Assembly: GCF_023736115.1 (NCBI RefSeq)
Contig: NZ_JAKQZC010000005.1
Coordinates: forward strand, 1 to 64,000
Reading direction: 5' to 3'
Length of the DNA stretch: 64,000 bases
Origin: Salinicola avicenniae
GTDB taxonomy: Bacteria; Pseudomonadota; Gammaproteobacteria; Pseudomonadales; Halomonadaceae
How positions within the stretch are numbered: position 1 is the stretch's first letter; every line of letters starts with the position of its first letter. The notes beneath the pieces are model-generated. The model was given only the letters and a program-made list of their open reading frames with translations. It did not search any database and was not told the origin of the DNA. Shown piece after piece: positions 31,489 through 42,985 of the stretch. Both the position numbers and the translations under genes were made by a program.

Positions 31489-31788
31489 AAGTTTTACTAT
31501 CCAACGGTTGAGGCTCGAACATGCTAGCACGTGCGGTCGGTGGACGCAGTCTGCCGCGCCTCCTCTGTGTGCGGCTCTGTAAACGGAGAAGCTCATGGGG
31601 GGGGGGGCGCCGGGCGGGCGCTATCGACCAGCCAGCAATGGGTCCATCGCACGAGGCGGTGCGTCACGCGCCATAAATTGCTATAATAATGACTCCCCGA
31701 GGTCACAATAAGGCGTTATCGGAAAGCGAGCTATCCGATAGCCTTGCCGCGTCCCGATTGACATATCCCTTGAGCGATCCGCGTCTTC
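31489..31788. other. 300-base region with an 11-G tract, between the YfcL-like gene and the LysR gene
   Basis: Holds the G tract at 31597-31607, an extended -10 promoter at 31679-31687 and, in the leader, the inverted repeat TATCGGA/TCCGATA (31717-31723, 31734-31740). A tiny frame starting at ATG 31595 has a GGAGAA ribosome site but runs into the G tract; I do not call it a gene. Confidence 0.5.
31679..31687 (+). promoter_or_regulatory. Extended -10 promoter of the LysR gene
   Basis: TGCTATAAT combines a consensus TATAAT with the TGn extension; no -35 is seen at the usual distance. It would start transcription near 31694 and give a leader of about 95 bases containing a 7-bp inverted repeat (31717-31740) that could be an autoregulatory site. 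Confidence 0.6.
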
Positions 31789-32709
31789 ATGTTCAACGCC
31801 CAATATTTTCGAACCTACATGATGCTCGTCGAGACGGGCAGCTTTACGCAGACGGCCCGTAAGCTGGACATGACTCAGCCCGGTGTCAGTCAGCATGTGA
31901 GAAAACTCGAGGAATATCTCGGGCGCTCGTTGTTGAACCGTCACGGCCGGCGCTTTTCGCTCACGGATGCCGGGCGTCGGGCCTACGATTACGCGGTCAA
32001 GCTATTCGCCGAGCATGAGCATTTCCGCCACTCGCTCGACGATGATTCGCCCGATAGCGGCGAATGCCGTATTGCCTCGCCGGGCAGCGTCGGCCTGATG
32101 TTCTATCCGTTTCTGCTCGGCTACCAGCAGATGCATCCGGGGCTGACCGTCAACTACAGCTTCGCCTTCAATCATGAGATCGCGCAGGATGTCGTGGCCG
32201 GTCGCTATGACGTGGGTGTAGTTACCGAGGTCAGCAAGCATCCCGACCTCAGCTACGAGGCGTGGCATCAAGAACCGCTCTGCCTGGTCGTGCCGGCGGA
32301 TTTCGCCGGCACAAGCTTCAGCGAGCTACTGGCACTGGGGTTCGTCAACTATACCGACGGCAACAACAATGCCAGCCTGCTGCTGCGTAGCAATTTCGGC
32401 GGTGAGTTCCGCAGCATGAATCATTTTCCACGCCAGGGTTTTACCAACGAGGTTGGTCAAGTGCTCGACGCGGTTGCACGTGGGCTCGGCTTTACGGTCG
32501 TTCCGCGCCCGGTGCTGGAGACGTCTCCCTGGCAGCGTCAGGTCAAGGAGCTAACGCTGGATCAACCGGTCTACGAGACGCTGCATCTGGTGTCGCGTTC
32601 CGATGTCGAACTGCCCAAGCGCTATCGTCAGCTGCTGGACACCTTTCGCCAGCAGCGTCTCAATTCGCTTTACGGCTACAGCGAACTGCCGGCGATGGGT
32701 CCGGTCTGA
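31789..32709 (+). CDS. LysR-family transcriptional regulator
   Basis: 306 residues. The winged helix-turn-helix occupies residues 4-62 (FRTYMMLVETGSFTQTARKL, TQPGVSQHVRKLEEYLG), followed by the periplasmic-binding-like effector domain. It is convergent with gcvP across a strong terminator. The target genes and effector are not readable; divergent neighbours are the YfcL-like and ppnN genes. Confidence 0.88.
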   Translation: MFNAQYFRTYMMLVETGSFTQTARKLDMTQPGVSQHVRKLEEYLGRSLLNRHGRRFSLTDAGRRAYDYAVKLFAEHEHFRHSLDDDSPDSGECRIASPGSVGLMFYPFLLGYQQMHPGLTVNYSFAFNHEIAQDVVAGRYDVGVVTEVSKHPDLSYEAWHQEPLCLVVPADFAGTSFSELLALGFVNYTDGNNNASLLLRSNFGGEFRSMNHFPRQGFTNEVGQVLDAVARGLGFTVVPRPVLETSPWQRQVKELTLDQPVYETLHLVSRSDVELPKRYRQLLDTFRQQRLNSLYGYSELPAMGPV

Positions 32710-32754
32710 CGGGCGACAGGCCAGCGCCAGTGCATCGTCGACCGGGTATGTCCT

Positions 32755-32794
32755 AACGCCAACGGCCGCTCGAGGAGCGGCCGTTGGCGTTTCT
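32755..32794. terminator. Strong bidirectional terminator between the LysR gene and gcvP
   Basis: AACGCCAACGGCCGCTC pairs perfectly over 17 bp with its complement at 32775-32791 around the loop GAG, then TTTCT. It ends the two convergent transcripts. Confidence 0.85.
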
Positions 32795-32829
32795 GTCGGC
32801 GTGTGGATGCCACGCTTGAGGCCGGTGGC

Positions 32830-35730
<2,901 letters not shown>

Positions 35731-35815
35731 AATCAGTCCAGCAAGGTGGCAATAGGAGAAGTAGGCCGCCGTCACATCAGCGACGGGCGGCCTGGCTGGT
35801 GATGATGACGTGCGA

Positions 35816-36217
35816 TCAGCCGTCGTCTTCTTCGGCGGCTACCAGATCCTTGTAGGCGTCGGCCGACATCAGCGATTCCAGATCACCCTGGTCGGCAAGC
35901 TGCAGCTTGAGAATCCAGCCCTCGCCGTAGGGAGAGTCATTGACGGTTTCGGGGGTATCTTCGAGCGTTTCGTTGACCTCGACGATTTCGCCTGCCAGCG
36001 GGGCATAGAGATCGGAAGCCGCCTTGACGGACTCGATCACGCCGAACTCGTCGCCGGCGTCCAGCTCGCGGCCCGCCTCCGGCAGCTCGACGAAGACCAC
36101 GTCGCCCAGTGCTTCCTGCGCATGGTCGGTAATGCCAACGGTAACGGTTCCGTCGCCGTTGTCCTGAACCCACTCATGGCTATCGGTATAGAACAGGTTG
36201 TCGGGAATTTCGCTCAT
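35816..36217 (-). CDS. gcvH: Glycine cleavage system H protein
   Basis: 133 residues. Shuttles the aminomethyl group on a lipoyl lysine; the site is Lys65 in [15 protein letters not shown]. Other family stretches are YTDSHEWV and [23 protein letters not shown] 36217 is the family start (MSEIPDNL). Upstream gene of gcvP; gcvT is on the other strand at 38263. Confidence 0.97.
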   Translation of the reverse strand: MSEIPDNLFYTDSHEWVQDNGDGTVTVGITDHAQEALGDVVFVELPEAGRELDAGDEFGVIESVKAASDLYAPLAGEIVEVNETLEDTPETVNDSPYGEGWILKLQLADQGDLESLMSADAYKDLVAAEEDDG

Positions 36218-36835
36218 GGGGTTTCCTATAAGAAACGTTTTTTCTGTGGAAGATATTGTGTGGGCATTATGCCTCAATCCGATGGCGATTGGCATAGGCT
36301 CACGTCTCACACTGGCTAAGACACGCGCGCGACCTGAATAGGTTGAGCCTAGATTACGCCGTCGTCCAGCCCTGCGTCGAGTGTCACTGATGCCGTCGCC
36401 AGCGTAAGGGTACGGCCGCGGTCCAGAGCCCTGGCCATGGGGTTGGCGAGCAGCCTCCGGTAGCTTGCCGCTATGGTCATCGTAGGCGTGAATGGGAGAA
36501 ATGTGTTTCGTATTGGAAACACAGAGGCTTTTCGTTATCGTACTTGGCTTCGGATGCTCGCCATCGGTTGGCGCTAGCCAGGTCGTCCGGAGGCCAAGTG
36601 ATTTGACCGCCAGCCAGTCAAGTCAGACGGACAGGCTCGAGATGTCGATGGTTGGCCGGTAGCCAAACCGAGAATGAGCATAAGAGAAAAAGAGAAAGAG
36701 ACCATGGGCTCATTGTGAATCTTCAGTCGAATCCTCTATCGTTCCTCCGCTTTACCCGAAGAAGGCCACTTCGAGGGGCCTCACAAGGGCGCTTCGGCAG
36801 GTGGCAGGAACAATAATGCGACGATGGAGTGTGAT
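36218..36835. other. 618-base divergent control region between gcvH and the symporter gene
   Basis: The longest gene-free stretch in the window. It contains the inverted repeat at 36502-36523, a purine-rich AGAGAAAAAGAGAAAGAGA tract near 36684-36703 and GC-rich inverted segments. I looked for the glycine riboswitch core on the plus strand and did not find its conserved bases. No supportable gene. Confidence 0.5.
36502..36523. promoter_or_regulatory. Perfect inverted repeat, possible operator
   Basis: TGTGTTTC (36502-36509) and GAAACACA (36516-36523) form an 8-bp perfect inverted repeat with centre GTATTG. Its size and symmetry fit a dimeric repressor or activator site in the divergent gcvH/symporter region. 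The regulator is not identified. Confidence 0.5.
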
Positions 36836-38221
36836 GTGAACGAGCTCAATGCCATTTTTGGCGTCATCAACGGGGTCGTCTGGGGCCCGCTGATGCTTAT
36901 CCTGCTGTTTGGCGTGGGGATCTATCTACAGGTCGGATTGAAGTTGATGCCGATTCGCAAGCTGAGGCTGGGGTTCAGCCTGCTCTGGCAGGGGCGCCGC
37001 GGTAGCGCGGAGGCTCGCGAAGACGGCGAAATCTCGCCCTTCAATGCGCTGATGACCGCCTTATCGGCTACGATCGGTACCGGCAATATTGCAGGTGTTG
37101 CTACGGCGATCGTGCTTGGCGGGCCTGGCGCCGTATTTTGGATGTGGCTGACGGCGCTGGTCGGGATGGCGACCAAATTTGCCGAAGCGGTGTTGGCGGT
37201 ACGCTACCGTGAGACCGACTCTCGCGGCGATCACGTCGGCGGGCCGATGTATTACATTCGTAACGGCTTGGGCAGGCGTTGGGCATGGCTGGGCGGTTTG
37301 TTCGCGTTCTTCGGGGCAGTGGCCGCCTTCGGCATCGGTAACACCGTGCAGGCCAACTCGGTCGCCGATGCCATGGCGACATCGTTTGGCGTGCCGACCT
37401 GGTTGACCGGTCTGGTGATCATGCTGCTGGCCGGTGCCGTTATCCTTGGCGGTATCAAGCGTATCTCGCAGGTCGCCGGCAAGCTGGTTCCGTTGATGGC
37501 CGTGGCCTATATTCTCAGCAGTCTTGTCATCCTGTTCGTCAACGTCGACCAGATCGGTGGGGCGCTGTCGCTGATCTTCTCCCATGCCTTCCAGCCGATT
37601 GCTGCCAGCGGTGGTTTCGCCGGTGCCGCGGTGGCCGCCGCGATTCGCTTCGGGGTGGCACGAGGCATCTTTTCCAACGAAGCGGGGCTGGGTAGCGCTC
37701 CCATCGCGCACGCCGCGGCGCAGACGCGCAACCCAGTGCGTCAGGGGCTGATCGCGATGCTGGGCACCTTCATCGACACGCTGGTTGTCTGCACCATGAC
37801 GGCGTTGGTGATCCTGACCTCGACGCATTGGCTCGAGGGGGAGAGCGGTGCCGGCCTGACCGCACTCTCCTTCGATAGTGGCATGCCAGGGGTGGGACAA
37901 CATGTCGTGGCGATTGCGCTGTCGGTCTTCGCCTTTACCACGATCCTCGGGTGGTCCTTCTACGGCGAGAAGTGCTTCCAGTATCTTTTCGGTGACAAGG
38001 CGATCGTCGCCTACCGCCTTATCTTCGTGCTGGCGGTGCCGGTGGGCGCGATGGCCAAGCTCGATTTCATCTGGCTGGTAGCGGACACTTTCAATGCGAT
38101 GATGGCCATTCCCAATCTGATCGCGCTGGCGCTGTTGTCGCCGGTGGTATTCAAACTCACTCGTGATCACTTCGCTGGCAGGCCAGTGCTGCCGGGCGAG
38201 GATCTGCAGCGGCGCGAGTGA
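36836..38221 (+). CDS. Alanine/glycine:cation symporter (AGCS family)
   Basis: 461 residues, about eleven transmembrane segments. Imports alanine or glycine with sodium. Family signatures: NALMTALSATIGTGNIAGVATAI, GGPGAVFWMWLTALVGMATKFAEAVLAVRYR, GPMYYI and GIFSNEAGLGSAPIAHAAA. The GTG at 36836 is preferred because GGAG lies six bases ahead; an ATG at 36824 in frame has no such site. It ends 41 bases before gcvT, suggesting one transcript for glycine uptake and cleavage. Confidence 0.93.
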   Translation: MNELNAIFGVINGVVWGPLMLILLFGVGIYLQVGLKLMPIRKLRLGFSLLWQGRRGSAEAREDGEISPFNALMTALSATIGTGNIAGVATAIVLGGPGAVFWMWLTALVGMATKFAEAVLAVRYRETDSRGDHVGGPMYYIRNGLGRRWAWLGGLFAFFGAVAAFGIGNTVQANSVADAMATSFGVPTWLTGLVIMLLAGAVILGGIKRISQVAGKLVPLMAVAYILSSLVILFVNVDQIGGALSLIFSHAFQPIAASGGFAGAAVAAAIRFGVARGIFSNEAGLGSAPIAHAAAQTRNPVRQGLIAMLGTFIDTLVVCTMTALVILTSTHWLEGESGAGLTALSFDSGMPGVGQHVVAIALSVFAFTTILGWSFYGEKCFQYLFGDKAIVAYRLIFVLAVPVGAMAKLDFIWLVADTFNAMMAIPNLIALALLSPVVFKLTRDHFAGRPVLPGEDLQRRE

Positions 38222-38262
38222 CAAGCGCTGCGGCGACCTATTCCATTCGAACGGAGAGACCG

Positions 38263-39375
38263 ATGACCGACCTCAAGCAGACGCCCTTGCATGCCCTTCA
38301 CCAGGAGCTCGGTGGCAAGATGGTCCCCTTTGCCGGTTACAGCATGCCGGTGCAGTTTCCGCTGGGGGTCAAGAAGGAACACGAGCACACGCGTCGGGCG
38401 TGCGGACTGTTCGACGTCTCGCACATGGGGCAGGTTCGGATTACCGGCCCGGCGCCCGCTGCGGCCATGGAGACCCTGGTCAGCGCCGATGTCGTCGGCC
38501 TGGCCGAGGGCGGGCAGCGCTATGCGCTATTCACCAACAGCGAGGGTGGCATCACGGACGACCTCATGATCGTCAATCACGGCGATTCGCTCTATGTCGT
38601 CGTCAATGCGGCTTGCAAGGAGCAGGACGTCGCGTTGATGCGTACCGGGTTGGGCGCGGATCACGAGGTGGAGGTGCTTGACCGTGGATTGCTGGCGCTG
38701 CAGGGGCCGCAGGCTGCTGACGTAATGCGCAGGCTCTGCCCGGCAGCCTGCGAGCTGGTTTTCATGCAGCATGCGCGTTTTTCGATTCTGGACAGCGATG
38801 TCTGGATCAGTCGCAGCGGCTATACCGGGGAAGACGGCTTCGAGATCTCTGTGCCGGCAGAGGATTCGGATGCGCTAGCGCGTTGGTTCCTGGCGCAACC
38901 GGAAGTCGAGCCGATTGGTCTGGGCGCTCGGGATTCGCTGCGCCTGGAGGCCGGTTTGTGTCTTTACGGCCATGATATCGACGATACCACGACGCCCGTC
39001 GAGGCAAGTCTTGTCTGGGCCATCGGCAAGGCGCGCCGCGTCGGTGGGGAGCGCGAAGCCGGGTTCCCCGGGGCGGATCGCGTGTTGCACCAGCTTCAGG
39101 CGCGCGATCATCGCCGGCGCCGTGTCGGGCTCTTGGGTGAAGGGCGTGCCCCGGTGCGCGAGGGTACCCGACTGCTCGATGTCGAGGGTCGCCAGGTCGG
39201 ACAGGTGACCTCCGGCAGCTTTGGTCCCAGCGTAGGTGCGCCGGTGGCCATGGCATATGTGGATGTCGACTCGGCCGACAAAGGGACGACGGTCTATGCC
39301 GACGTGCGTGGCAAGCAGCTGCCCATGAGGGTTAGCGCCATGCCATTTGTCGAGGCGAACTACTACCGCGGGTAA
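38263..39375 (+). CDS. gcvT: Aminomethyltransferase, T-protein of the glycine cleavage system
   Basis: 370 residues. Releases ammonia and moves the methylene group from GcvH to tetrahydrofolate. Family stretches: PFAGYSMPVQF, CGLFDVSHMGQVRI, SGYTGEDGFEI, GARDSLRLEAGLCLYG and TSGSFGPSVGAPVAMAYV. CGGAGAGA precedes ATG 38263. Encoded after the symporter and not with gcvP/gcvH, which lie on the opposite strand. Confidence 0.96.
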   Translation: MTDLKQTPLHALHQELGGKMVPFAGYSMPVQFPLGVKKEHEHTRRACGLFDVSHMGQVRITGPAPAAAMETLVSADVVGLAEGGQRYALFTNSEGGITDDLMIVNHGDSLYVVVNAACKEQDVALMRTGLGADHEVEVLDRGLLALQGPQAADVMRRLCPAACELVFMQHARFSILDSDVWISRSGYTGEDGFEISVPAEDSDALARWFLAQPEVEPIGLGARDSLRLEAGLCLYGHDIDDTTTPVEASLVWAIGKARRVGGEREAGFPGADRVLHQLQARDHRRRRVGLLGEGRAPVREGTRLLDVEGRQVGQVTSGSFGPSVGAPVAMAYVDVDSADKGTTVYADVRGKQLPMRVSAMPFVEANYYRG

Positions 39376-39410
39376 GCGCCCTTTTTTGTAGTTTATACCG
39401 TTATCCATTG

Positions 39411-39444
39411 CGGCCTCATTCGACGAATGAGGCCGTTTTCTTTT
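39411..39444 (+). terminator. Terminator after gcvT
   Basis: CGGCCTCATTC and GAATGAGGCCG form a perfect 11-bp stem with a GAC loop, followed by TTTTCTTTTC. Confidence 0.85.
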
Positions 39445-39639
39445 CTTGTCAGCATGACCGTACCAGTGCGCGTCGATCGTGCCGGCGCAGGCTCTGCTGT
39501 TGAGGATCAGAGACTGGCCGGGGCGTACCGACACGCCAGGTCTCGGTCAGACTGGCGTGAATTCATCTCGGTGGCGAAAGGACAAGGCTTGGCGAGTTGG
39601 CCGAGCCGAAGAGACGCGAGGTATCCCGCCGATGGGCAA

Positions 39640-40299
39640 TCAGCGTACGCAGCGGAAAGTCAGGTTGATTCGGACGCCGTCGATGGCGCGGGGCGCAAGC
39701 GCGTGCTGCCAGCGGGCCTGACAGCCGGGCCCCATAAGCAGGAGGCTGCCGGTGGGCAGCCAGACATTGAAGGCGTTGCCCGGGCGCCTGTCTTTTTCGC
39801 GAAACCGCAGAGGCCGCTCGCTGCCCAACGAGATCGAGGCCACGATCGGATCGTTGCCCAGTTCCGGCTCGTCGTCGCTGTGCCAGCCCATGCGCTGCTC
39901 ACCGCCGTCGTAGCGGTTGATCAGCACGCTGTTAAACCCGTCGCGCGGCAGGCCAGCGGCGCGTAGGGCCTCATCGATCCGTGGGCGGAGTGCATCGATT
40001 TCCGGGTGCCAGCTCTCGGGTTCCAGTGTCCTGCCGGAATAGCGGTATCGCGCATCGGTATCCCCCATCCAGCACTGCGAGCGCGGAATGCGATGTGCTT
40101 TGCCATAAAGGCGGATGGTTGGCGAGGTCCACGGAATCTCCTGTTCCAGGCGTTGCTGCAGCGTCGTCGCGAGTGCGGGGGATAGAAATCCAGGCAGCAG
40201 TGCCAGCAGGGGATCAGCGTTGATACGTTGCCAGCCGCCGCACTGGCCCTGGGGCGATGACGCCGAGGTGGGTCCTGAGCGCCTTGAGGTCACAGCCAT
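39640..40299 (-). CDS. AlkB-like 2-oxoglutarate/Fe(II) dioxygenase
   Basis: 219 residues. Predicted to remove alkyl groups from DNA or RNA bases by oxidation. Fe ligands His140 and Asp142 (MGWHSDDEPELG) and His199 (WQHALAPR); the 2-oxoglutarate Arg pair is Arg210 and Arg216 in GVRINLTFR. The NRYDGGEQRMGWHSDDE segment is typical of the ALKBH2/3-like bacterial group. Overlaps the PAP2 gene by 10 bases and ends the minus-strand envelope operon, an odd neighbour for a repair gene. Confidence 0.85.
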   Translation of the reverse strand: MAVTSRRSGPTSASSPQGQCGGWQRINADPLLALLPGFLSPALATTLQQRLEQEIPWTSPTIRLYGKAHRIPRSQCWMGDTDARYRYSGRTLEPESWHPEIDALRPRIDEALRAAGLPRDGFNSVLINRYDGGEQRMGWHSDDEPELGNDPIVASISLGSERPLRFREKDRRPGNAFNVWLPTGSLLLMGPGCQARWQHALAPRAIDGVRINLTFRCVR

Positions 40300-40841
40300 T
40301 CCGGCATCAAGGCGAGGCTGGCCCAGGCGAGTAGGGCGCCGATAACGCCGCCGACCATGACGTCGCTGAGGTAGTGGAGCCCGAGAACAACCCGTGAGGC
40401 GGCGATCAGGCAGGCTAGAGGAAAGACGATAGGCAGCAGGACGGGCGTCGTGGCCGTGGTCAGCAGGGTGAACAGTACGGCATGGAGCGTATGGCCACTG
40501 GGAAAGCTGTAGCGATCCACCGGAGGTACGCTACATGGGATCGTCGTGAACGTGACGAAGGGGCGCTCGCGGCAGAGTCGCGTCTTGAGCAAGCGATAAA
40601 GCAGGGCGGAAATGCTCGCGGTGAGGCCCCACCAGGCAGCGACGAGCCAGCCACGGGGCCCGAGAAAAATCGGGTGGACCAGCGCCACCACGACCCAGGC
40701 CGGCCAGTCGCCGAGACGGCTGGCCCAGCGGAACAGCCATAGCGTTGGTGGATGCCCGGAGAACGCCGCCAGACGATGACTCAGTCGGCTTTCGTAGCGG
40801 TCTAAGCGTTCAAACGTGAGACGTGGAGTGCGCTGCGACAT
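40290..40841 (-). CDS. PAP2-family membrane phosphatase
   Basis: 183 residues, about five transmembrane helices. The three PAP2 motifs are present: KTRLCRERP, SFPSGHT and SRVVLGLHYLSD with catalytic histidines. Relatives dephosphorylate phosphatidic acid, undecaprenyl pyrophosphate or phosphatidylglycerol phosphate; the substrate here is unknown. The start overlaps the end of the glycosyltransferase gene by 32 bases. Beside an acyltransferase and a SqdX/MgtA-like glycosyltransferase, phosphatidic acid is a reasonable guess. Confidence 0.85.
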   Translation of the reverse strand: MSQRTPRLTFERLDRYESRLSHRLAAFSGHPPTLWLFRWASRLGDWPAWVVVALVHPIFLGPRGWLVAAWWGLTASISALLYRLLKTRLCRERPFVTFTTIPCSVPPVDRYSFPSGHTLHAVLFTLLTTATTPVLLPIVFPLACLIAASRVVLGLHYLSDVMVGGVIGALLAWASLALMPEWL

Positions 40842-41967
40842 GCTGGGGCCTCTGAACCTGGATCAGTTGAGCAAGGAAGCGGTCGCCGACACGTGCCCAG
40901 TCGAGCGTGGCCGCCCGCTCTCGGGCTTGCCTGCCGAGCCGTGCGTAGGTGGCCGGCTGCCGGCATAGTTCGCTGGCGGCGTCGAGAAAAGCCTGGTTGT
41001 CGCCCGGGGGGATCAGGCGGCCGTTTCGTTGGTCGACAATCAGCTCGCCGGCGGCGGCGTGTTCGAAGGCGACAACGGCGAGGCCACTGGCCATGGCTTC
41101 CGGTACCACGTTGCCGAAGGTCTCCGAGAGTGACGGGAAAACGAAGATGTCTGCGCTGGCATAGTGACGAGCTAGCGCGTCGCCGTTCTGGAAGCCGGTG
41201 AAGATTGCCTCCGGCAGTCGCCGAGTCAGTGTCTTGCGTGCCGGACCATCGCCGACCAGCACCTGTACCAGCGAAGGATTGCTGCGCTGCATGGCAGCCA
41301 TGGTGTCGGCCAGCAGGTCGATGTTTTTCTCCGACGCGAGACGCCCCACGTAGAGCGCTACCGGCTGATGGGGGCCAACTCCCCAGGTCCGACGCAGGTC
41401 GTCGTCGCGATGGGCCGGGGCATAGCGCGCCGCATCGACGCCGCGCGCCATGATCGAAACTTGGTGATAGCCGCTGCGCTCCAGCGACTGTTTCTGGGCG
41501 GCCGTGGGCACCAGCGTAGCGTCGCAGCGATTGTGGAAGTACCGCAGTCCGGCGCGCGCGATCGGTACGCTCCAGCCGAGGTGATAGTTGGCTGCGTACT
41601 GGTCGAAATTGGTATGAAACCCACTGACGACAGGCAGCTTGAGGCGGCGAGCGGCACTGAGCGCAGACCAGCCCAGCGGTCCCTCGGTCGCAATGTACAC
41701 GGCGTCCGGCCGTTCCTCGCGCCACAGTTTGGTCAGTCGACGGCGACAGGGCAGGCCGACGTGAACGTCGGCGTAGATGGGAAGGGCCACGCCGGGTACC
41801 TGAACATCGCGCTCGACGAGGCTGTCACGTGCCCCATCCGCAGGCGTCGGTCGAATTAGCTGCAGGGCGATGCCCTTGGCGGCGAGGTGTCCGGCGAGAT
41901 GGCTCAGCGTGTGAGCGACACCATTGACCTCGGGGCTCCAGGTTTCACTGACCAGGGCTATGCGCAT
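40810..41967 (-). CDS. GT4 glycosyltransferase, SqdX/MgtA/PimB-like
   Basis: 385 residues with GT-B fold. MRIALVSETWSPEVNGVAHTL at the N-terminus is the pattern of glycosyltransferases that act on diacylglycerol or phosphatidylinositol (SqdX, MgtA, PimB). The donor domain has LYVGRLASEKNIDLL, VGDGPARKTL, TGFQNGDALARHYASADIFVFPSLSETFGNVVPEAMASGLAVVAF. ATG 41967 has GGGAGTGG eight bases upstream. Predicted cytoplasmic face of the inner membrane; the lipid acceptor is inference. Confidence 0.82.
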   Translation of the reverse strand: MRIALVSETWSPEVNGVAHTLSHLAGHLAAKGIALQLIRPTPADGARDSLVERDVQVPGVALPIYADVHVGLPCRRRLTKLWREERPDAVYIATEGPLGWSALSAARRLKLPVVSGFHTNFDQYAANYHLGWSVPIARAGLRYFHNRCDATLVPTAAQKQSLERSGYHQVSIMARGVDAARYAPAHRDDDLRRTWGVGPHQPVALYVGRLASEKNIDLLADTMAAMQRSNPSLVQVLVGDGPARKTLTRRLPEAIFTGFQNGDALARHYASADIFVFPSLSETFGNVVPEAMASGLAVVAFEHAAAGELIVDQRNGRLIPPGDNQAFLDAASELCRQPATYARLGRQARERAATLDWARVGDRFLAQLIQVQRPQHVAAHSTSHV

Positions 41968-42103
41968 CGTTACCACTCCCGTCCGCGGCGCCGGCCCATC
42001 GATGTTCGGTGGCCCGTCAGCCGCGCTTGATCCTGTGCTCGATCGTGCGTGTCGCCGATGACGGCAATGCGTCGGGCGTATGACGATTCCATGACACCCA
42101 GAT

Positions 42104-42985
42104 TCAGCGTAGCACGCGTGCGGGATCGACGGGTTTGCCACCGTGACGAAGGTCGAACAACAAGTGATAGCGCTGGTTGCCGCCATCGCGAGCGATCTCG
42201 CAGAGCGGCGTGCCGGCGCTGACCTCCTGGCCGACGTTGACGAGCAGCTTGTCGCAGAATGCGTAGACGCTTTGCATGTTGTCCGAGTGGTGGACGATAA
42301 CGACCTGGCCTAGCTGGCGCATGCCGCTGGCAAAGCGCACGCTGCCATTGCTGGCGGCCTTGGCGGTTGCCGCCGAAGTCGTGGTCAGCAGCATCGGTTG
42401 AAGGGTGCCGTGGGCATCCTTGCCGAAGCGGCGTGCGACCCGATAATCCGATAGGGGCCACTCCCAGTGACGTGCCGAGCCGGGTAGCGGACCAGGATCG
42501 GGCAACGTGCGTGAGGCGGGGCGCGACGATCCGCCGCTTCTGCTGGCTACCGCCGCGCCGCCCAACGGGACCTGGATCAGCTGCCCGACGGCCAGAGCCG
42601 AGGGACTGATGCCCGGATTGGCCGATTGAAGGCGTGCTGGATCGGCACCGAAACGTCTGGCGATGGAGTAGTAGGTGTCGCCACGGCGAACCTGATAACG
42701 ATAGGGGCCGCCGCCGGGTGCGCGTTCCTGTCGCGATGGCAGCATCAAGCGTTGCCCGACGGCCAGCCGGCGCGAATCCACGCCGGGATTGAAGCGCTGC
42801 AGCCGCAGTAGCGGTATATCGGCACGCTGGGCGATTTTGCCCAGCGTGTCGCCGCGCTGAACGGTGATCCAGCCGTTATGTCCCTGACTGAAGCCGCCGC
42901 TGCTGGCGCAGCCGACTAGCAGCATCAGTCCCAGGAATAGGAGGAAAGCGCGTGATCTTTTTCCTGCCACAGAGAGTTCAACCAT
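42104..42985 (-). CDS. LysM/degenerate LytM lipoprotein (NlpD/EnvC-like)
   Basis: 293 residues. Lipobox LVGC (Cys26), two LysM domains (about 39-83 and 95-140) and a C-terminal M23/LytM domain (175-293). The zinc and catalytic residues are lost: the HxxxD site reads GKDAHGTLQPM, the usual YAH reads YAF, and the HxH site reads YHLLFDLR. Like NlpD and EnvC it is probably not an enzyme but an activator of a cell-wall amidase in the periplasm. The start overlaps the acyltransferase gene by 61 bases; a GTG at 42970 is an alternative. Confidence 0.82.
   Translation of the reverse strand: MVELSVAGKRSRAFLLFLGLMLLVGCASSGGFSQGHNGWITVQRGDTLGKIAQRADIPLLRLQRFNPGVDSRRLAVGQRLMLPSRQERAPGGGPYRYQVRRGDTYYSIARRFGADPARLQSANPGISPSALAVGQLIQVPLGGAAVASRSGGSSRPASRTLPDPGPLPGSARHWEWPLSDYRVARRFGKDAHGTLQPMLLTTTSAATAKAASNGSVRFASGMRQLGQVVIVHHSDNMQSVYAFCDKLLVNVGQEVSAGTPLCEIARDGGNQRYHLLFDLRHGGKPVDPARVLR

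Noticed and set aside
31595-31680. Short plus-strand frame starting at ATG 31595 with a GGAGAA ribosome site
   Set aside because: It enters the 11-G tract at once, gives only 25 to 35 low-complexity residues, and its frame depends on an uncertain G count.
36218-36835. Possible glycine riboswitch between gcvH and the symporter
   Set aside because: The conserved aptamer bases were not found on the plus strand by eye. An Infernal search with RF00504 on both strands would decide.
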